Origin: Bacillota bacterium
Lineage (GTDB): Bacteria > Bacillota > Clostridia > Christensenellales > CAG-138
Reading direction: 5' to 3'
Assembly (NCBI GenBank): GCA_023451115.1
Contig: JAEXFV010000013.1
Span: forward strand, 1 to 11,371
Length of the DNA stretch: 11,371 bases
Shown here: positions 1 through 6,665 of the stretch, piece after piece
How positions within the stretch are numbered: the stretch's first letter is position 1
Layout of the letters: the number at the start of each line of letters is the position of its first letter
The notes under the pieces: generated by a model
The model's input: the letters and a program-made list of their open reading frames with translations, nothing else
Told to the model about the DNA's origin: nothing
Databases searched by the model: none
Program-made: the position numbers and the translations under genes

Positions 1-278
1 GCACCGGGATGTCTGTAAACGATATTGATTTGATTGAGCTAAATGAGGCGTTTGCTTCTCAATCTCTGGCGGTAATCCGCGCCTTAAATCTGCCACAGGA
101 TAGGGTTAATGTCAATGGTGGGGCAATCGCTCTTGGCCACCCTGTCGGTGCAACCGGTGTGATATTGACAGTAAAGATCATGAACGAATTAGAGCGCCGC
201 GGCGGCCGCTATGGTATCGTCACCATGTGTATCGGCGGTGGACAAGGTATCTCAGCGTTGTTTGAAAGAATTTCCTAA
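1..278 (+). CDS. Acetyl-CoA acetyltransferase (thiolase), C-terminal part only
   Basis: This is the last 92 or so codons of a thiolase, open from the window's left edge; the N-terminal half with the nucleophilic Cys is outside. Thiolases condense two acetyl-CoA to acetoacetyl-CoA or cleave 3-ketoacyl-CoA in reverse, in the cytoplasm. Three family motifs are visible: NEAFA, GGAIALGHP (with the catalytic His) and CIGGGQG (with the second catalytic Cys). The segment after GHP reads GATGVI where most thiolases have GASGAR, so a usually conserved Arg is Ile. The stop is followed after 24 bases by the 3-hydroxyacyl-CoA dehydrogenase start, so the two are almost certainly co-transcribed. An acetoacetyl-CoA or short 3-ketoacyl-CoA substrate is inferred from the neighbours. 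The family call is firm; the exact substrate is not. Confidence 0.93.
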   Translation, partial: TGMSVNDIDLIELNEAFASQSLAVIRALNLPQDRVNVNGGAIALGHPVGATGVILTVKIMNELERRGGRYGIVTMCIGGGQGISALFERIS

Positions 279-286
279 GAAAGAGC

Positions 287-294
287 AGAAGGAG
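287..294 (+). promoter_or_regulatory. Ribosome binding site that sets the hbd start
   Basis: AGAAGGAG lies 8 bases before the ATG at 303. A GTG at 294 in the same frame overlaps this site itself and so cannot be the start it serves. The ATG at 303 is therefore preferred over the longer reading. Confidence 0.75.
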
Positions 295-302
295 TGTTTT
301 TT

Positions 303-1154
303 ATGTCGAATATGTCAAAAAAAGTGATGGTCGTAGGCGCAGGCCTGATGGGTTCTGGCATTGCTCAGACCTGCGCACAGGCAGGCTACACTGTTGTGTT
401 GGTAGATGTACAGCAGAGTTATGTTGACCGGGCACTGGAGCGCCTTAGGGCACAGTTTGATAAGTTAGTCTCCAAAGGAAAATTTACACGAGAAGAAGCA
501 GATACCACCTTAGGGCGCATTATTCCTGGCAGCAACTATGAAGCTGGAAAAGACGCTTGGCTGGTAATTGAAGCCATAAACGAAAATCTGGAACTGAAAA
601 AAAAGGTGTTCCAGGCTTTGGACCAAGCGGTAAATCCAGAAGCTATTTTGGCTTCCAATACTTCCACACTATCCATCACGGCTTTGGGCGGCGTTACCGC
701 AAGGCCGGAACGTTGTATTGGGCTGCACTTTTTCATTCCAGCTCCGGTCATGAAATTGGTGGAAATTATTCCTGGCTTGCGTACCTCTGCTGATATTACG
801 GAGCAAGTGACGCAGTTTTCAAAGGAACTTGGAAAAACGCCTGTGATGTGTAACGATTATCCAGGGTTTACTGTAAATCGCTTGTTAGTACCTATGTGGA
901 ACGAAGCCATGAACTTGGTCATGGAGGGTGTCGCCCCCGCAGACGTAGATACCGCTATGAAATTGGGAGCAAACCATCCCATGGGTCCATTGGAATTAGC
1001 TGATTTTGCCGGGCTTGATACAGTTCTAGCTGTGATGACCGCTCTTTGGGAGGGCTTCAAGGATCCTAAGTTCCGTCCTTCACCGCTGCTGGTGAAAATG
1101 GTGGAAGCAGGCAATCTGGGCCGCAAGACAGGGCGGGGCTTTTATACCTATTAA
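303..1154 (+). CDS. hbd: 3-hydroxybutyryl-CoA dehydrogenase (3-hydroxyacyl-CoA dehydrogenase family)
   Basis: A cytoplasmic 283-aa protein, the usual length for clostridial Hbd, which interconverts acetoacetyl-CoA and 3-hydroxybutyryl-CoA with NAD(P)H. The Rossmann motif GAGLMG is at residues 12-17, and Asp35 at the end of the second strand suggests NAD(H). By alignment to the known family, catalytic Ser121, His142, Glu154 and Asn192 are all present at the expected spacing (21, 12 and 50 residues around the His). The C-terminal domain carries NHPMGPLELADF (224-235). Odd point: the motif normally reading HFFNP is HFFIP, so the conserved Asn three residues after the catalytic His is Ile145. The gene sits between thiolase and an acetate-kinase homologue, with a crotonase further on, which supports a butyrate-type chain pathway. 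A substrate other than acetoacetyl-CoA is possible because of Ile145. Confidence 0.92.
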   Translation: MSNMSKKVMVVGAGLMGSGIAQTCAQAGYTVVLVDVQQSYVDRALERLRAQFDKLVSKGKFTREEADTTLGRIIPGSNYEAGKDAWLVIEAINENLELKKKVFQALDQAVNPEAILASNTSTLSITALGGVTARPERCIGLHFFIPAPVMKLVEIIPGLRTSADITEQVTQFSKELGKTPVMCNDYPGFTVNRLLVPMWNEAMNLVMEGVAPADVDTAMKLGANHPMGPLELADFAGLDTVLAVMTALWEGFKDPKFRPSPLLVKMVEAGNLGRKTGRGFYTY

Positions 1155-1182
1155 AATCGCCTGAAAGAAGTGATAAAGCATT

Positions 1183-2361
1183 GTGAAAATATTATCCTGT
1201 AATGCCGGCAGTACATCCCTAAAGTTTGGCCTGTTTGACATGCCGGAGGCCACGTTGCTTGCCTCTATCAAAATTCAGAGGATTGGTTCTCTGGACTCGA
1301 CCCTGTCGTTCTGGTCCCAGAGCGCACAATGGGAGCAGGAAATTTATATTGAAAATTATATTTGCGGCGTTCGGGCCGCGCTCAATGCGCTAAAAGCGGG
1401 GGATTTGCTTTCTGACCTGGCGGGTATCGGTTTTAAAACAGTTCATGGTGGGGCAATGACGCACTGCCTTATTGACGATGCAGTAATGAAAGCTATGGAG
1501 CAATTTACCGTTGTAGCCCCGTTGCACAACAGAATCTACTTGGAAGTGATTCGCGCATTCCAAAAAGTAGCGCCTGAACTGCCCATGGCTGCCATATTTG
1601 AAACCGCATTCCATCATACTATACCGGAACATGCCTATACTTATGCCGTTCCCTTAGAATGGCGCGATAATTATGGTGTGCGTAAATATGGTTTTCATGG
1701 CGCTTCTCACAGCTATATCAGCCAGAGGATTTCTCAACTGATGGGGCGAACGGATCTCAAGGTCATCTCCTGCCATTTAGGCGGAAGTTCATCACTGTGC
1801 GCCATCAAAAACGGGAATTCCATTGATGCTACTCAGGGCTTCTCGCCTCAATCCGGTATTGCAATGGGCACGCGTAATGGGGATTTAGATGTTTACGCTT
1901 TATTCCACATGATGCATAACGGGTTTACTGTGGAGCAACTCAATAATATTTTGTATGAGCAAAGCGGTCTTAAAGGGCTTTCCGGCGTGAGTGACGATAT
2001 GCGGGAGTTGGAATTAGCCGCTGCTCAAGGTAACTCACGTGCGCAATTGACGCTGTCTGTTTACTGCTATGATATTGTGCGTTACATTGGGGCATATTGG
2101 GCTCTGTTGGGCGGTCTGGATGCCATTGTGTTTACGGGCGGCATTGGCGAGAACAGCCTTTATATAAGGGCGCGAGTATTGCGTATGCTGGAACATATGG
2201 GTGTTATAATGGATCCTGAAAAAAATCAGGCAAATTTGCCAGACAGCCTCATTTCTCACCCTGACTCAGCTGTTCCGGTTTATCTAATTCGTACCAATGA
2301 AGAACTCATGGTAGCGCAACAAACAGCAGCAGTACTGCAGGCAGCCCAGGAAAGGAGCTAA
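1183..2361 (+). CDS. Acetate kinase family protein with altered acyl-side active site
   Basis: A 392-aa ASKHA-fold kinase of the AckA family, which transfers phosphate between ATP and a carboxylate to give an acyl phosphate, usually run toward ATP. The GTG start is set by the conserved N-terminus: Asn7, Ser10, Ser12 and Lys14 fall at exactly the family positions; the ribosome site (GAAGTGA near 1167) is weak. ATP and metal elements are intact: DMR (272-274), GGIGEN (319-324), TNEE (371-374). His172 and Arg231 are also kept (H180, R241 in Methanosarcina AckA). However, Arg91 is Lys85, catalytic Asp148 is Glu140 (motif FETAFH instead of FDTAFH), and HLGNG is HLGGS, losing Asn211; the Pro pair after LHN is Arg-Ile. 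Substrate may differ from acetate. The protein is longer than butyrate kinases (about 355 aa) and lacks their sequence style. It lies 28 bases after hbd and 4 bases before the crotonase. Confidence 0.85.
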   Translation: MKILSCNAGSTSLKFGLFDMPEATLLASIKIQRIGSLDSTLSFWSQSAQWEQEIYIENYICGVRAALNALKAGDLLSDLAGIGFKTVHGGAMTHCLIDDAVMKAMEQFTVVAPLHNRIYLEVIRAFQKVAPELPMAAIFETAFHHTIPEHAYTYAVPLEWRDNYGVRKYGFHGASHSYISQRISQLMGRTDLKVISCHLGGSSSLCAIKNGNSIDATQGFSPQSGIAMGTRNGDLDVYALFHMMHNGFTVEQLNNILYEQSGLKGLSGVSDDMRELELAAAQGNSRAQLTLSVYCYDIVRYIGAYWALLGGLDAIVFTGGIGENSLYIRARVLRMLEHMGVIMDPEKNQANLPDSLISHPDSAVPVYLIRTNEELMVAQQTAAVLQAAQERS

Positions 2362-2365
2362 GCTC

Positions 2366-3145
2366 ATGGCTAAAAGCGTTTTATGTACAGTGGAAGGTTC
2401 CATTGGAATGCTTATTTTTAATAAACCTGAAAATCGCAACGCAATGGATGAAACCTTCTTCGCTGATCTGGAGCAAGGGTATTCTGCTTTGGAAGACGAC
2501 CCTCAGGTTCGAGTTATCCTCATGAAGAGTACCCATCCCAAAGTGTTTTTAGCAGGTGCGGACATTGCATACATGGTAAACAACAGCCCAGCCAAAGCCA
2601 AAGCCTTTTGTGATTTGGGAAGCCGCATATTTAATCGAATGGAACGCGGGACAAAGCCGATTATCGCGGTAATCAATGGCCACTGCCTTGGTGGCGGGCT
2701 GGAGCTAGCCCTTAGTTGTGATATTCGTATTGCTACGGTTAACGCCAAGCTGGGCTTTCCTGAAGTCAAGCTGGGAATATTGCCAGGTTGGGGCGGAATA
2801 CACCGCTTTGCCCGTCTGGTAGGCGAAGCAAGGGCGAAAGAGCTTTTTTATACCGGCCGGCTGTTGACTGCACAGGAAGCCTTCCAGCTTGGCCTGGTCA
2901 ATCGGGCAGTAGAATCAGATCAATTGGATGCCTGTGTAGCAGAAATGGCTGCACAAATACAAGGCAGCGCCCCCATTCCCTTGCGGCTGATCAAACAATG
3001 GCTGCCCTCTATCATGCAATCAGCCGATGCGACAGCAGGTATGTTGGCTTCTGCAGCCATGGTAGACTGCTTTGCCTCTCAAGACCAAAAAGAGGGTATG
3101 CAGGCATTTTTAGAAAAGCGGTCGCCCCAATTTCAGGGCAAATAA
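2366..3145 (+). CDS. crt: Enoyl-CoA hydratase / crotonase
   Basis: A 259-aa cytoplasmic crotonase, the standard length, that would hydrate crotonyl-CoA to 3-hydroxybutyryl-CoA or the reverse. The first oxyanion-hole motif is AGADI (63-67) and the second lies in GHCLGGGLELALSCD (105-119). Both catalytic acids of the hydratase subgroup are present, Glu113 and Glu133, 20 residues apart as in rat mitochondrial hydratase (E144/E164), so it should be an active hydratase rather than one of the other crotonase-fold reactions. The C-terminus FQGK is typical. The ATG at 2366 has AAAGGAG 8 bases upstream, inside the end of the kinase gene, 4 bases from its stop: a tight operon. No acyl-CoA dehydrogenase or electron-transfer flavoprotein gene is seen beside it, so the window does not show how crotonyl-CoA would be made or used further. 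Confidence 0.93.
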   Translation: MAKSVLCTVEGSIGMLIFNKPENRNAMDETFFADLEQGYSALEDDPQVRVILMKSTHPKVFLAGADIAYMVNNSPAKAKAFCDLGSRIFNRMERGTKPIIAVINGHCLGGGLELALSCDIRIATVNAKLGFPEVKLGILPGWGGIHRFARLVGEARAKELFYTGRLLTAQEAFQLGLVNRAVESDQLDACVAEMAAQIQGSAPIPLRLIKQWLPSIMQSADATAGMLASAAMVDCFASQDQKEGMQAFLEKRSPQFQGK

Positions 3146-3179
3146 CAAACTCTAAAAAACTTCAATTTTACTCAATTAA

Positions 3180-3238
3180 CTGGGCGGTTGGCATGATGCC
3201 AACCGCCCAGAATATTTTCATTTCATATTTTTTATCGG
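3180..3238. terminator. Bidirectional rho-independent terminator between convergent operons
   Basis: A perfect 13-bp stem, CTGGGCGGTTGGC against its complement (3180-3192 and 3198-3210), with a 5-base loop ATGAT whose ends could pair further. The + side is followed by a T-rich run (about 3211-3235, including TTTTTT) and the other side by an AT-rich stretch. It lies between the crotonase stop at 3145 and the convergent alcohol dehydrogenase stop at 3249, so it probably ends both transcripts. Confidence 0.88.
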
Positions 3239-3248
3239 GACGCACCTT

Positions 3249-4427
3249 TTATTGTGCGCATAAAGCAAATATTCCCCGGACATATCCTTCGGTTATAGTA
3301 CCCGGGTTAGGATACGCTTTCAGGTTGTCCACAATTTGTTCTAGTACATCTGCCCCGATGCCCATTTCCTGAAAGGTTACCGGCAGCCCCCAGCGTCGGA
3401 ACGTTTCCCGCATTGCAAGGCACCCTTGGCGGCCCAATTCCTTCTCAGACATACCAGGGGTGGGCTTAATTCCAAATACGTTCTTTGCAAAACTACTGGT
3501 TCTGCTGCTGTCCCTTTCATTCTCATAGAGACAGCATGCTGGCAGCAGCACCGCCAACCCATCCCCGTGCCTGGTATCGGTAACAGCTCCTACCCCGGCT
3601 TGAATGGTGTGTCCCGGCCAACGGGAGCCAATTTTAATTGCCCGACCTACGTTACCCAGCGTATCAATTGACAGCACCGACATCCAGGCCAGCATTCCCC
3701 TGAGTTCCAGATTATCCGGTTGCTCCAGTACAGGCTCGCAGGATATAATGGTGCGCGCAATCAGCTCCACCAGCCCATCTTGCAAAGCAGGCGTATCAGT
3801 ATCTAAAAAATATGCCTCGCAAGCATGGGCAAACATATCCACCATTCCCGCCGCAGTCAGCCCTTTCGGAACACTGGCATGTAACTTGGGATCCAGTATA
3901 GCAAATTTAGGGGCCACAAGAGGCGAGAATACATTCCATTTGGCACGGGCTAACCCGGGCCTGTCGTGGGTGATTACGCAGGCACAGCCCGCTTCTGAAC
4001 CAGCACCCGCAATGGTAGTCACCACGCCTACTGGCACAGCCTCTTTGGGCTGGGCTTTCCCACTGAAAAAGTCCCACACATCGCCGGAATAAGGAATACC
4101 AATGGAAATTGCTTTGGCTAGGTCAATGGCAGATCCTCCGCCGAAAGCTATAATAATATCAATTTTTTGGCTGCGGCTATATTCGATGCCATGATCCACA
4201 GCAGTAAGTTTTGGGTTTGCTTCCCACCCATCTAAGGTGGCAACACGTAATCCCGCTTGCTCTAGCGAGCGGATCGCATGATCCATCTCCCCTTTCTTTT
4301 TCATAGAGCGGGAGCCTTGAATTAACAAAGCGTTTTTCCCCCAAGCCGCCGCTGCCTCACCCAATGATTGGGCGCAGTCAGATCCATAGATAATCTTTGT
4401 CGCTTTTTGATATGTAAATGGCTGCAT
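3249..4427 (-). CDS. Iron-containing alcohol dehydrogenase (paralogue A)
   Basis: A 392-aa group III (iron-type) alcohol dehydrogenase, expected to interconvert an alcohol and an aldehyde or ketone with NAD(P)H in the cytoplasm. GGGS for dinucleotide binding is at 96-99. Metal ligands by alignment to FucO are all present: Asp197, His201, His273, His287. The second His of the HxxxH motif (FucO His267, not a ligand) is Ala277. Around residue 38 it reads QGSRSMKKKG, closer to the NADP-type GGGSxKK loop of YqhD than to an Asp-bearing NAD loop. The start has GGGGAGG 7 bases upstream. It is the last gene of the minus operon, 33 bases after paralogue B, and is about 53% identical to the protein at 7500-8675 with no gaps in the first 300 residues. 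Substrate unknown; family firm. Confidence 0.9.
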   Translation of the reverse strand: MQPFTYQKATKIIYGSDCAQSLGEAAAAWGKNALLIQGSRSMKKKGEMDHAIRSLEQAGLRVATLDGWEANPKLTAVDHGIEYSRSQKIDIIIAFGGGSAIDLAKAISIGIPYSGDVWDFFSGKAQPKEAVPVGVVTTIAGAGSEAGCACVITHDRPGLARAKWNVFSPLVAPKFAILDPKLHASVPKGLTAAGMVDMFAHACEAYFLDTDTPALQDGLVELIARTIISCEPVLEQPDNLELRGMLAWMSVLSIDTLGNVGRAIKIGSRWPGHTIQAGVGAVTDTRHGDGLAVLLPACCLYENERDSSRTSSFAKNVFGIKPTPGMSEKELGRQGCLAMRETFRRWGLPVTFQEMGIGADVLEQIVDNLKAYPNPGTITEGYVRGIFALCAQ

Positions 4428-4460
4428 TCGCTTACCTCCCCTTTGTGTTGTTATAAACAG

Positions 4461-5615
4461 CTATTCTTCTTGTGGTAAAACTCTAACAAGAATATCCACA
4501 AGTTCTTCTATAGTCGGTGTTCTTGGATTGTTGGCGGCAATGAAATGCTCTTTGGTTTCTTGCGCCAGTATTCTGATCCGCTCCGGTGTAAGCACATGTC
4601 CGGTGATCCGTGGAGGTATGCCCACATCCCTGGCCAAGCTTTCTACCGCGGCTACAAAAGCATAAGCCCCTTCTTCCTCCGAGCTGCCACACAAGCCTAT
4701 CGCAGTTGCCAACTCATTGAGCCTTCCCAACACTGCCGGCGCATTATACCTTACACAGTATGGAAGCAGGATCGCATTGCTCAGCCCATGGGAGAGATGA
4801 TGATATTCTTCACACATCTTACTGCTGAAAGCATGAACCAACCCAGTGCCACTATGCCCCATCGCCAGCCCTGCCATACAAGCCGCTTGGGTTAGACCAA
4901 ATTTTGCCTGCTGATCTTGTCCATCGGAATATGCACGGCGTAAATATTTGAAAACCAAAGAAACGGCTTGTAAATTAAGCGCATCCAGGATAGGATGCCG
5001 GGTTAAGCCGATATAAGACTCTACGCTATGAGTGAGCGCATCCATAGCGGTATGGGCAGTAATTTGTTTCGGAAGGCTCAGCATCAGCGTTTCATCCAAA
5101 AAAGCTGCCTTGGGGAACATAGTTTCCGCTTTAATCCCCATCTTAACATGAGAATAAGACAGCACAGCCGCGCTGCTGGCCTCGGCTCCGGTTCCACAGG
5201 TAGTAGGTACCACATAGCATGGCACAGAAGCATTCACAGGAGCTAAGCGTCTCATGGCATAGTCTTCCATATTGGGGAAATGCGCCAGCAACATGGCCAC
5301 GGTTTTTGCCGCATCCATCACGCTGCCCCCGCCTACGGCTACCACTGCGGTAGCGTGCAGCTCATGTGCTTCCCGGGCCGCTGCAATCACCATTTCTACA
5401 GCCGGATCTGGCTTTACCTGATCAAAAATATGGATTTTGCCTACGGCAGTTTGAAACGCATTTTGTACATTTTGCACAATCCCCGCCCGCATGAGGGTTT
5501 CGTCTGTCATCAGAAATACAACATCCTGCTGTGAAAAAAAATTCCTCATATGTTCACAGCACTGCGGCCCACTATAAATCTTAGTTGGGAAATAAAACCT
5601 GGGATATGCTTTCAT
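4461..5615 (-). CDS. Iron-containing alcohol dehydrogenase (type B, FucO/DhaT-like)
   Basis: A 384-aa iron-type alcohol dehydrogenase of a different branch from its two neighbours, closer in style to FucO, DhaT and 4-hydroxybutyrate dehydrogenases. Asp38 in MTDET suggests NAD(H); GGGS lies at 95-98. Metal ligands Asp192, His196 (DALTH), His261 and His276 are present, but the second His of HxxxH is Ser265 and there is one extra residue before the last ligand. The start at 5615 was chosen because AGGTGA lies 7 bases upstream and the protein then begins MKAYPRFYFPTKIYSG as the family does; an in-frame ATG at 5708 would add 31 residues overlapping the hydrolase gene and lacks a comparable signal. 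It follows the hydrolase by 7 bases and precedes paralogue A by 33. Substrate not deducible. Confidence 0.9.
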   Translation of the reverse strand: MKAYPRFYFPTKIYSGPQCCEHMRNFFSQQDVVFLMTDETLMRAGIVQNVQNAFQTAVGKIHIFDQVKPDPAVEMVIAAAREAHELHATAVVAVGGGSVMDAAKTVAMLLAHFPNMEDYAMRRLAPVNASVPCYVVPTTCGTGAEASSAAVLSYSHVKMGIKAETMFPKAAFLDETLMLSLPKQITAHTAMDALTHSVESYIGLTRHPILDALNLQAVSLVFKYLRRAYSDGQDQQAKFGLTQAACMAGLAMGHSGTGLVHAFSSKMCEEYHHLSHGLSNAILLPYCVRYNAPAVLGRLNELATAIGLCGSSEEEGAYAFVAAVESLARDVGIPPRITGHVLTPERIRILAQETKEHFIAANNPRTPTIEELVDILVRVLPQEE

Positions 5616-5622
5616 AGGCTTT

Positions 5623-5628
5623 TCACCT
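5623..5628 (-). promoter_or_regulatory. Ribosome binding site overlapping the upstream stop codon
   Basis: AGGTGA, read on the minus strand, contains the TGA stop of the hydrolase and serves the ATG at 5615. This suggests translational coupling and decides the alcohol dehydrogenase start. The hydrolase itself has the near-identical context AGGTGAAAAG before its own ATG. Confidence 0.7.
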
Positions 5629-6384
5629 ATATTGACCGATCCGCGGGAAATCACTGGTCTGGAACTTTTCAATTGACGGCTCATGGCCTGGCAAAATGCA
5701 GTCAGCATTTTGTAAGATCAAATCATAACTTCTATAGCAATCTTCAATATTAATATGAAATTTGTTGATATAGCGTTTCTCCAAAGCCATTAAAAGGTTT
5801 ACTGCGTCTCCACTTACGCACAGAGTGCCTTCCTTTGTCTTTACCAGTACGGAAAGATGTCCATTGGTATGTCCAGGGGTAGGGATAATGCGCACACCCG
5901 GCGCAACGTCCGTCACGCTGTTTATGAAGCGCCATGCAAAAGGATCTACAGCCTGACTGTCATATAAGTGGCGGGTATTTTCATACAATTTGGCCTGGCA
6001 TTTTATTGGGGCATAGGCAGCGGCATATTCGGCTTGTGATACATAGAACAGTGCATTTTTTGCCAACCGGTTATTTCCAATATGATCGTAGTGCATATGC
6101 GTATTGATTACAATATCAATTTGATCGGGACTAAGCCCTGCAGCCTTGTCAAGTGCATTTGCAAAAATTTCATCCTCTTCGATAGTGGTGGGCAAAGCAT
6201 TTTTGTTCAACCACTCAAGTTCATAAGGTAATCCCGTATCCACCAAAATATTTTTTCCTGCTGTTTGAATTAACGCTCCCCAAATGGGCTGGTGAATCAT
6301 GCCGCCCGGCTCAAAGTCATAAAACTTTTTCTCCATAAAATAGGAGCCGTATTTGATTGCCGTTACTTTGCAGACATCAATCAT
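5623..6384 (-). CDS. Metallo-beta-lactamase-fold hydrolase, lactonase (AiiA-like) type
   Basis: A 253-aa cytoplasmic MBL-fold hydrolase; no signal peptide is seen. The di-metal site is complete: HxHxDH in NTHMHYDHIGN (His96, His98, Asp100, His101), His172 in TPGHTNGH, Asp193 in SGDA, and His234 in LPGHEP. Length and motif order match the N-acyl-homoserine-lactonase/AiiA-like branch, whose members open lactones, but related proteins cleave other esters or thioesters. Here it heads a catabolic-looking operon with two alcohol dehydrogenases, so a metabolic lactone or ester is a better guess than quorum quenching; that is inference. The ATG has AGGTGA 6 bases upstream, overlapping by one base the stop of a transporter-like remnant. 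Confidence 0.87.
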   Translation of the reverse strand: MIDVCKVTAIKYGSYFMEKKFYDFEPGGMIHQPIWGALIQTAGKNILVDTGLPYELEWLNKNALPTTIEEDEIFANALDKAAGLSPDQIDIVINTHMHYDHIGNNRLAKNALFYVSQAEYAAAYAPIKCQAKLYENTRHLYDSQAVDPFAWRFINSVTDVAPGVRIIPTPGHTNGHLSVLVKTKEGTLCVSGDAVNLLMALEKRYINKFHINIEDCYRSYDLILQNADCILPGHEPSIEKFQTSDFPRIGQYR

Positions 6385-6395
6385 TACTTTTCACC

Positions 6396-6581
6396 TCATA
6401 ATTTTTTATTGTTTTTATCTATTTGAACAAATGGAAATACCTGTACTATGTATAGCATAGCCAATCCAAATCCATATCTCAATGTTAACCCACACAATGA
6501 TGTTATGGGATTATTATGCAAAGCCACGATAAAAGCAGTAGGAAGCACCAGAATTTTTATGCCATTTCCTAATGCAATCAA
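6396..6581 (-). pseudogene. Possible 3' remnant of a membrane transporter gene
   Basis: An open stretch of 61 codons with no good start (only a TTG without a ribosome site) and a stop in frame just upstream. The product has two hydrophobic segments, roughly residues 9-24 and 32-51, followed by a charged tail ending DKNNKKL, like the last two membrane helices of a polytopic transporter (MFS/GPH style is my guess; no specific family motif is seen). Its TGA overlaps the hydrolase ribosome site by one base, the spacing expected of genuine operon neighbours. The simplest reading is a deletion that removed most of a transporter gene and left its end. It could also be a chance ORF. Confidence 0.35.
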
Positions 6582-6606
6582 CCTAAAATGATGTCATACT
6601 GATACT

Positions 6607-6634
6607 ATCCTATTGGTTATTCTGGTCATTTCAA
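6607..6634 (-). promoter_or_regulatory. Possible promoter for the minus-strand operon
   Basis: On the minus strand TTGAAA (6634-6629, five of six matches to TTGACA) is followed after 16 bases by TAGGAT (6612-6607, four of six matches to TATAAT). It lies in the divergent intergenic region. Nothing equally good was found for the plus-strand operon. Confidence 0.25.
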
Positions 6635-6651
6635 TCAATTGCATAGAGAAT

Positions 6652-6657
6652 AAGGAG
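6652..6657 (+). promoter_or_regulatory. Ribosome binding site that sets the SDR start
   Basis: AAGGAG 8 bases before the ATG at 6666. An in-frame GTG at 6657 begins inside this site and is therefore not the likely start. Confidence 0.7.
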
Positions 6658-6665
6658 TGGGAATA

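Noticed and set aside
294..302. GTG start extending the hydroxyacyl-CoA dehydrogenase by three residues
   Set aside because: The GTG overlaps the ribosome site itself; the ATG at 303 is correctly spaced.
1183..2361. Butyrate kinase assignment from the butyrate-type neighbours
   Set aside because: Length (392 aa) and motifs such as YGFHG, MGTRNG and TNEE are those of the acetate kinase branch.
2788..3372. 194-codon plus-strand open frame across the crotonase end, terminator and alcohol dehydrogenase end
   Set aside because: It runs out of frame through two well-supported genes and a strong terminator, and its product has no sensible protein features.
5616..5708. Longer N-terminus (31 residues) for the type B alcohol dehydrogenase
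   Set aside because: It overlaps the hydrolase gene, while the ATG at 5615 has AGGTGA at 7 bases and gives the family's normal N-terminus.
5623..6384. Quorum-quenching role for the AiiA-like hydrolase
   Set aside because: Motifs fit lactonases in general, and the operon context is metabolic with no signalling genes nearby.
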